This document shows positions 58,440-64,000 of a stretch of DNA of 64,000 nt, in pieces (the first letter of the stretch is position 1; each line of letters starts with the position of its first letter). The notes below the pieces were generated by a model. That model did no database searches. It was given only the letters and a program-made list of their open reading frames with translations, and was not told where the DNA came from. The stretch covers positions 24,754,249 to 24,818,248 of the forward strand of contig CAMTDV010000015.1 in assembly GCA_947069175.1 (NCBI GenBank). Direction: 5' to 3'. The DNA comes from Scalesia atractyloides (Eukaryota; Streptophyta; Magnoliopsida; Asterales; Asteraceae). The position numbers were made by a program, and so were the translations under genes.

Positions 58440-59853
58440 TTTGCAATTTAGTCCCTGAACTTCCACTATTTACCAGTTATGAAAATCCACTCAGTTGACC
58501 AAGTCCAAGTTAATGACCTTGGTTAACCGATTTGTCTGCCGAGTCCAAGTTAATGACCCCGGTTTGACCTGTTCCTAACAAACTGTTGATAATTTCAAAA
58601 TCAAAGTTTCAAATTAATGAACTTTTCATCATTTTGGCTTTTCAGATTTTACAGATTAGCTCCCAGCCCGTTGTCAAAGAGATTCCCACCAGGTTAGCAC
58701 CTTACCAGAATTCGAAGATCCGTTCTCCAACATCGGTTTGCTGAAAACAATGTAGAAATAAAATCTTTTTGTATTTTTGTACGTTTATGTTAAAACACAC
58801 TGAAAATCTTTTTGGATTTAATCTGTAAAGTTGATAAACTATGTACAGAACAACGTAAGCTATGTACAAACATATTTACAGAAATATTTTTGTGAATTCG
58901 TGTCTAAGGATCATATCAGTTTATTGAGACATATCACCAGTACCGTTGACCTTTAAATGACTTTAAATTTTAAACTCGTTTACCTAGATTGTCGATATGT
59001 TTGTCCACCTAAACTTTACCACGTTTCTCAACTGTTCCAAGATATGTTAAGGTTTGATTTATGAAACTTGACTTATCTGGGGTTCCCACTTCTTGAATAT
59101 ACTCCCATATCAAGATTCCCTAGATTTCATCTTACAGGTGAATATAGTATAGTTGATATCTGTATCTTGGTTAATGCGAGACCTTGAGAGCTCAGGTTAG
59201 TACTACCGTACAGACAAAGAGATGAAGGCTCGACTTTAAGGTGTGTTCCATTTAAGGAATCTTTTCGGCACTGCAAATGATTAGATCTTTCGATACTTTT
59301 CAAGATTGTATGCAGTTTAGGGGTTTATTGCGAAAGTGATATAGAAGTTCTAGACTATTTCTTCCGCAAAATTAGAAGAACTTGTATAATACCGCAGATA
59401 TCAACTATCTATAAAGACCTCGTATCTCAGAATCAGGCAATCTCTCAAACGAAATTTCGGAGTACTAAGTCCATATATCTAAGATATATTAATCCAAAAT
59501 GTTTAAGCAGTTGTAAAATTTAGTTTATATCTCGAAAATAGTTTACTGAACGTGTTAAGCCTATCGACACATCCACAGTAAGACTTGTTTATCACTTTTA
59601 AACTTTACATTTCTTTAGCATACTGTGATAGTCCACTGATGTACTATCACTTCCTTTTTGAGACACCGAATTCTTTTTGTCTTTTTCAATGTTTTTGTAC
59701 TTTTTGCATTTTTCATATGTTTTTATATTTTAAAATTTTCAAATGTTTTTGTATTTTCCCTAACATTTCTCCCCCTAAAATCAAAAACATATTTTTGTAT
59801 TTTAGTTTTTAATAAAATTCTAAACTAGAAAGATATAGACAAACCAATGTGGA
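58440..59853 (-). other. Non-coding region after pol, minus-strand element
   Basis: Inverted counterpart of 3,002-4,330 and close to 61,900-62,900. It includes the AAGTTAATGAC..GACTTGG/TGTCTGCCGAG block near 58,505-58,565 and the ATATCACCAGTACC block near 58,930. No frame is supported (59,585-59,812 is low complexity). Confidence 0.75.
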
Positions 59854-60957
59854 TCACGTGAACTTGTTGTCGGATCCGTATTCAACCTCAGCGTCCGCAC
59901 CTGTCAGCAAATTTTTCATACCATTAATTCTTAACAAGTATTTAAACCGTGATAAAGAAAATGGTTTGGTATAAAAATCAACCTTTTGTCCGTCGTTGTG
60001 GATTTTTTCTATTCGCACCAACTTCTTTTCGTAACAGTCACGAAGGAAGTGATAACGAATTTCAATGTGTTTTGTGCGTGAGTGATGAACCGGATTTTGG
60101 TTATATCAATGGTTGCCTTATTATCAACATACAACGGAGTGTCGAGAAATTGCAGACCATAGTCTCTCATGTGCTGTTGTATCTACAGAATCTGTGAACA
60201 ACAGATGGAGGCCGAGATAAACTCAGCTTCACAGGTAGAGAGAGCGACCGTAGTCTGTTTCTTACACTGCCAGGTTACCATTCTTGTTCCGAAGAACTGG
60301 CATCCCGCTGTAGTCGATTTTGAATTCCACTTATCTACACCAAAATCAAAATCAGCATAGCCTACAAGATCGAAATTATCATTCTTCGGGTACCACAAGC
60401 CGGTGCTTGGAAAACCCTTCAAGTATCTGAAGATTCGCTTCACGATCTGCATGTGTGATATTCTCGGGCTAGACTGATATCTGGCTCAAAGGCAGGTAGG
60501 ATACATGATATCTGGGCGCGATGCCGTCAGATACATCACCAGTCCTATCATTGATCTGTAGAGCGTCTCATCAACTTTGGTTCCAGTTTCGTCAATGCAA
60601 ATCCCGTGATTAAGAGCAAGAGGAGTAGATAATGGCTTCGAGCTTTCCATATCAAAATTCTTCAAGATGTCGTGCACATAACTTGGTCTGATGAATGAAA
60701 ATACAGTCAGGAAGTTGATCTACTTGCAATCCGAGGAAGAATTTCATTTCGCCCATCTAAGACATTTCAAATTTCTTCTTCATGATGCCCTCAAACTCCT
60801 TGCAAAGACTACCATTCATTGATCCAAAGATGATGTCGTCCACATAGATTTGAACGATAATTAGATGACTACCAACTTCTCTAGTAAAGAGAGTACTATC
60901 CACAGTTCCTCAGACAAAGCCGTTTCCCACGAGATGTTGCGATAACGTCTCGTACCA
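59854..60957 (-). pseudogene. Copia RT end and RNase H of the minus-strand element
   Basis: It begins abruptly at WYETLSQHLVGNGF (60,957), with YVDDIIFGS near 60,840, KKFEMS-MGEMKFFLGLQ, then HDILKNFDMESSKPLSTPLA (60,486-60,677), TASRPDIMYPTCL, and RNase H GYADFDFG, STCEAEF. It ends at the stop at 59,854-59,856. A TAG interrupts near KFEMS, and shifts occur near 60,690, 60,480 and 60,180. The RT N-terminal half is deleted. Confidence 0.9.
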
Positions 60958-61193
60958 ATCACATTTTCTCTGAACAGGATCCGTTTAGTTAAAACAATCA
61001 ACATGTTGCGCTTCAATTACTCTTCTCAACGAGGGAACATAAACTCTTCGTAAAGGACTTGCGTATCCGACAAAGAAACATTCGAGTGATTTAGCCCGAA
61101 ATTTGCCATCTTGATCAATTACAGTACATGGTGCTCCAAATGGTTCTAAGAACTTCAAATTTGGTTTCCGTCGGTTGATCATTTCAAAACACT
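60958..61193 (-). pseudogene. Integrase C-terminal fragment joined to RT by a deletion
   Basis: MINRRKPNLKFLEPFGAPCT, FFVGYASPLRRVY, then HVDCFN, stop, TDPVQRK, then directly RT WYETLSQ. Compared with the plus-strand element (51,700-53,020) about 1.1 kb is missing at 60,958-60,963. The other end is cut at 61,193 by the LTR of the next element. Confidence 0.88.
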
Positions 61194-61620
61194 TGTAGGC
61201 CCGTTGTACGGATCTTTTTGGTCCTAATTTGGCAAACCTAAGGTAAACGTGCGGAATCCGTTTGCTTCGGCGACATTGGATACACTCATTTGTTTCTATT
61301 TAATCACCGTTTCATTAATATTAAACGTTACAGATCCTGGAAACACTTGGACAGAGCTTCGCCTCTGTCATGATAAAATCTCTGAATCTTACAAATGAAA
61401 TAACCTAGGCACCTATTTATAGCATAACAAGTTCGCTGGTGAGAGAATATGTTCCGGCAAACTTGACCTAGTCAAGTTCGGCCGAACTTGACCTCATACA
61501 CACCATTACCAGCGAACTTGACCTAAATCTCACTTAAATACGCCTTGTTTCTAACAGATTAAGCCCTATACACTTAGACTCAATACATAATGACCTAGGC
61601 AACAGACATATGCACCAACA
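61194..61620 (-). repeat. 3' LTR of the third Sirevirus-like element
   Basis: 427 bp, plus strand TGTAGGCCC..TGCACCAACA; minus strand start TGTTGGTGCATATG. A perfect palindrome lies at 61,473-61,490 and half sites flank it; TATAAATAG on the minus strand lies near 61,416-61,424. The polypurine tract on the minus strand is CCAAGAGGGAGTC at 61,621-61,633. It resembles the LTR at 4,808 and interrupts the integrase at 61,193. Confidence 0.9.
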
Positions 61621-61633
61621 GACTCCCTCTTGG

Positions 61634-63100
61634 ATGTTGCCGTAGTCATTGACTTTTAAAATCTTCTGAGTCTTCCAATCTTTAGTTCTTGAATAAACTT
61701 TAACATCTTGATCTTTATATCCTCTTCCTCTTTCTTAAGCTTTGTCTTGATAAAACTTTTAATCAACATGCTCCCCCTAGCTTTAAGCTCTCCCCCTTGC
61801 TTTAAGTTTTCCGGTATTTTCAATCTTTGCTTTGATCTTTAGACTTCAAACTCCCCTAGCTTTGAGCTTTCTGAAATCTTTGAACAGTGTTTTATCCAGC
61901 TCCTCCTCAAATGATGCTCCGAATCTCTAAGATTTGACGATTAAGAACAATCAAACGTATCCACACACAAACAGTTTCTTAACAGTCTTGTTGGTCCGGC
62001 TCACATTCAACATTATTAGGTTTCCACGGAAGATATGAGAGAAAATCTTTTTTGGATTTTTAATATTGAATGCAGAAATGTAAACATACTAAAGTGTAAT
62101 ATTTACAGTTTGTATTTTTGTGAGAAAACGTGCTAGAGGATCATATCAGTTTTGAGACATATCACCAGTACCTTTGACCTTTTAATGACTTTAAGGTTTA
62201 AACTTGTTTACCTAGATTGTCGATATGTTTGTCCACTTAAACTTTAACACATTTCTCAATTGTTCCAGGATATGTTAGTTAGAATTATGAAACTTGGCTT
62301 AACTGCGGTTCCCACTTCTTAAATATACTCCCGTATCAAGATTCCCTAGATTTCATTTTACAGGTGAATATAGCGTAATTGATATCTGTATCTGGGTTGT
62401 GCAAGTCCTTGAGAGCTCAGGTTAGTACTACCGTACAGACAAAGAGATGAAGGCTCGACTTTGAGGTGTGTTCCAACTAAGGAATCTTTTAATCACTGCA
62501 ATTGATTAGATCTTTCGATGCTTTTCAAGTTTTGCATGCAGTTTGGGGTTTTTAGCATAAAGTATTAAAGAAGTTCTAGGCTATTGATTCCACAAAATCA
62601 GAAGAACTTGTATAATACCCCTGATATCAACTATCTAAAGACCTCGTATCTCAGAATCAGGCAATCTCTCAAACGAAATTTCGGAGTACTAAGTCCATAT
62701 ATCCAAGATATGTTAATCCACAAGAATAAGTAGTTGAAAAATTTAGTTTATATCCCGAAACAATTTAATGAACGTATAGAGCCTATCAACACATCCACAG
62801 TAAGACTCGTTTATCACTTTTAAACTTTACAAATCCTTAGCATACTATGAAAGTCCACTGATGTACTATCATTTCCTTTATTCGCACAAGTAATCTCATT
62901 TTTCATTTTTCAATGGTTCTGATATTTTAAGATTTTCTATTGTTTTTGGCTTTTTCAATTATTTTATCTATCTAAAATGATTTCAAAACGATGTTTTTCA
63001 ATTTTACAAGAATTTTTTTACAATTTTTAAATTTTTTTCTCCCCTAAAATTGAAAACATCTTATTAAAATCAAAAATAAGAATCTTCCATTTTAACCATT
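61634..63100 (-). other. Non-coding 3' region of the third element, with purine tracts
   Basis: It contains CT-rich CTCCCCCT tracts at about 61,763, 61,788 and 61,848 (polypurine on the minus strand) and the conserved blocks shared with 3,100-4,000 and 58,700-59,800. The pol genes are missing: this region follows gag remnants after a deletion near 63,100. Confidence 0.75.
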
Positions 63101-64000
63101 TAACGACTTTTTACAAATGTGAACGCGAGACTACCATTTTGTTTGTGTGGAATATCACTCATGTCTCTTGTCTCTTTGTATGAACAACCACTGCTTCTGA
63201 AATAACCTTTGGCTTGAAGCTTGGTTATCCTACACATTCAAACAAACTTTATTCAGTTTTGAATTGGAACCCAATCCATTCTGTATTTAGGTTTACCAAA
63301 ATCATTAACAGCTGAAGTAAACAAACATTCACACTCTTTTTGATATTCAAACAGTTTGATAGAAACTTTATTTGAAAATTTTACTTTCTTTGATTTTTTA
63401 ACTGTTTGAATTATCAAACTTTTCTCCACTGCTCTCTCTTTTGTCCTCAGATTTGTATCTGATGAATTCGTTTTACTTGACTGTGAGTAAAATGATTCAT
63501 TAGAACTTTTATCTGATTTTTTAGACGTATCCGAGGACAAAATCTTTTCCAAATACTCTCTAACTTTTTTCCTCTTTTTTCTCAATCTGTCTTTTTGTTC
63601 TTGTGATAACTTGACTTTTTGTTCTTTGAGCTTCTCTACAGTTTTCTCATTTTCTTCTCTGTTTTCTTCTTCTTTGGTCTTTTCTCCCCCTGAGATTTAA
63701 CCGATCTTCTTTTCAGATTAGTCGGACAATCCCTGGAAATATGACCTTTAATTAGACATTTATAGCATCTTCTTGTATCAAATCTCTTTTCAGGCAGTTA
63801 ACGGCAACGTGTCCACAAATCCACAGTTGTAACACACTATGTTACCGTACCAATCTCTCCATTCAGACCAAACACCCAAATCAGCACATTGTTTTGACAT
63901 GTAGTAGTCATCTTTCCTGCTTCTTTTACAAAAATTGATTTGACTTTGAAGCACTGTAGTCCGACCTGCACCACTTATTCTCAAAGTTTTGTGAGTTTTT
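63101..64000 (-). pseudogene. Gag end of the third element, two zinc knuckles
   Basis: On the minus strand a frame (63,984-63,790) ends in CYNCGFVD, then by a shift the knuckle continues HVAVNC. A second knuckle CYKCLIKGHISRDC (CX2CX4HX4C) lies near 63,765-63,724, then QGEK. The 110-codon frame 63,585-63,253 is Ser/Lys-rich and ends KPKYRMDWVPIQN, the part that precedes protease in the intact polyprotein. Protease, integrase, RT and RNase H are absent. The element runs out of the window. Confidence 0.82.

Overview
This is a repeat-dominated stretch of a plant nuclear genome. The evidence is LTR retrotransposons of both Ty1/copia and Ty3/gypsy type, plant-style TATA boxes, splice-like sites, AT-rich spacers, and two decayed pieces of a plant cryptochrome 1 (CRY1) gene. 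A eudicot is likely; Asteraceae is only a guess from the repeat types. No intact host gene and no rRNA, tRNA or CRISPR array was seen. Nearly every coding stretch is broken by stops or frameshifts, so most genes are entered as pseudogenes.

Layout. 1-5,235: 3' half of a Sirevirus-like copia element (integrase, RT, RNase H, long non-coding tail, 3' LTR), plus strand. 5,236-6,840: possible 5' end of a broken spliced gene, minus strand. 7,470-8,535: gypsy-type LTR end and a 44-bp tandem repeat. 9,912-13,766: an element with terminal inverted repeats. It carries a tandem array of an unrecognised small gene and many AACGCCA motifs. 15,614-20,863: a 5.2-kb segment ending in CRY1, repeated almost exactly at 29,940-35,002. 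19,923-22,404: CRY1 pseudogene copy 1. 24,110-30,000: two gypsy (Tekay-like chromovirus) elements on the minus strand, one with a 1.9-kb LTR and a nearly readable pol. 35,003-37,209: gypsy-type LTR loaded with an 18-bp palindrome. 37,210-38,756: a second copy of the Tekay LTR and pol end. 38,763-45,919: a 4.2-kb LTR with primer-binding site and an internal region without recognisable genes. 45,920-53,198: Sirevirus-like element, plus strand (LTR, PBS, gag, protease, integrase, part of RT). 53,199-61,193: related element, minus strand, with a long third ORF in the env position. 61,194-64,000: a third such element, minus strand, inserted into the integrase of the second.

The most unusual signals are these. 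(1) The palindrome CAAGTTCGNNCGAACTTG occurs about 40 times. It lies beside TATA boxes in the LTRs of copia elements and also in an LTR with gypsy-type ends, in the gag leader, and before the env-position ORF. (2) The 9.9-13.8 kb inverted-repeat element carries an unknown tandem gene family, and its internal motif resembles its own termini. (3) The two CRY1 pseudogene copies have decayed differently, and the truncated copy is the better preserved.
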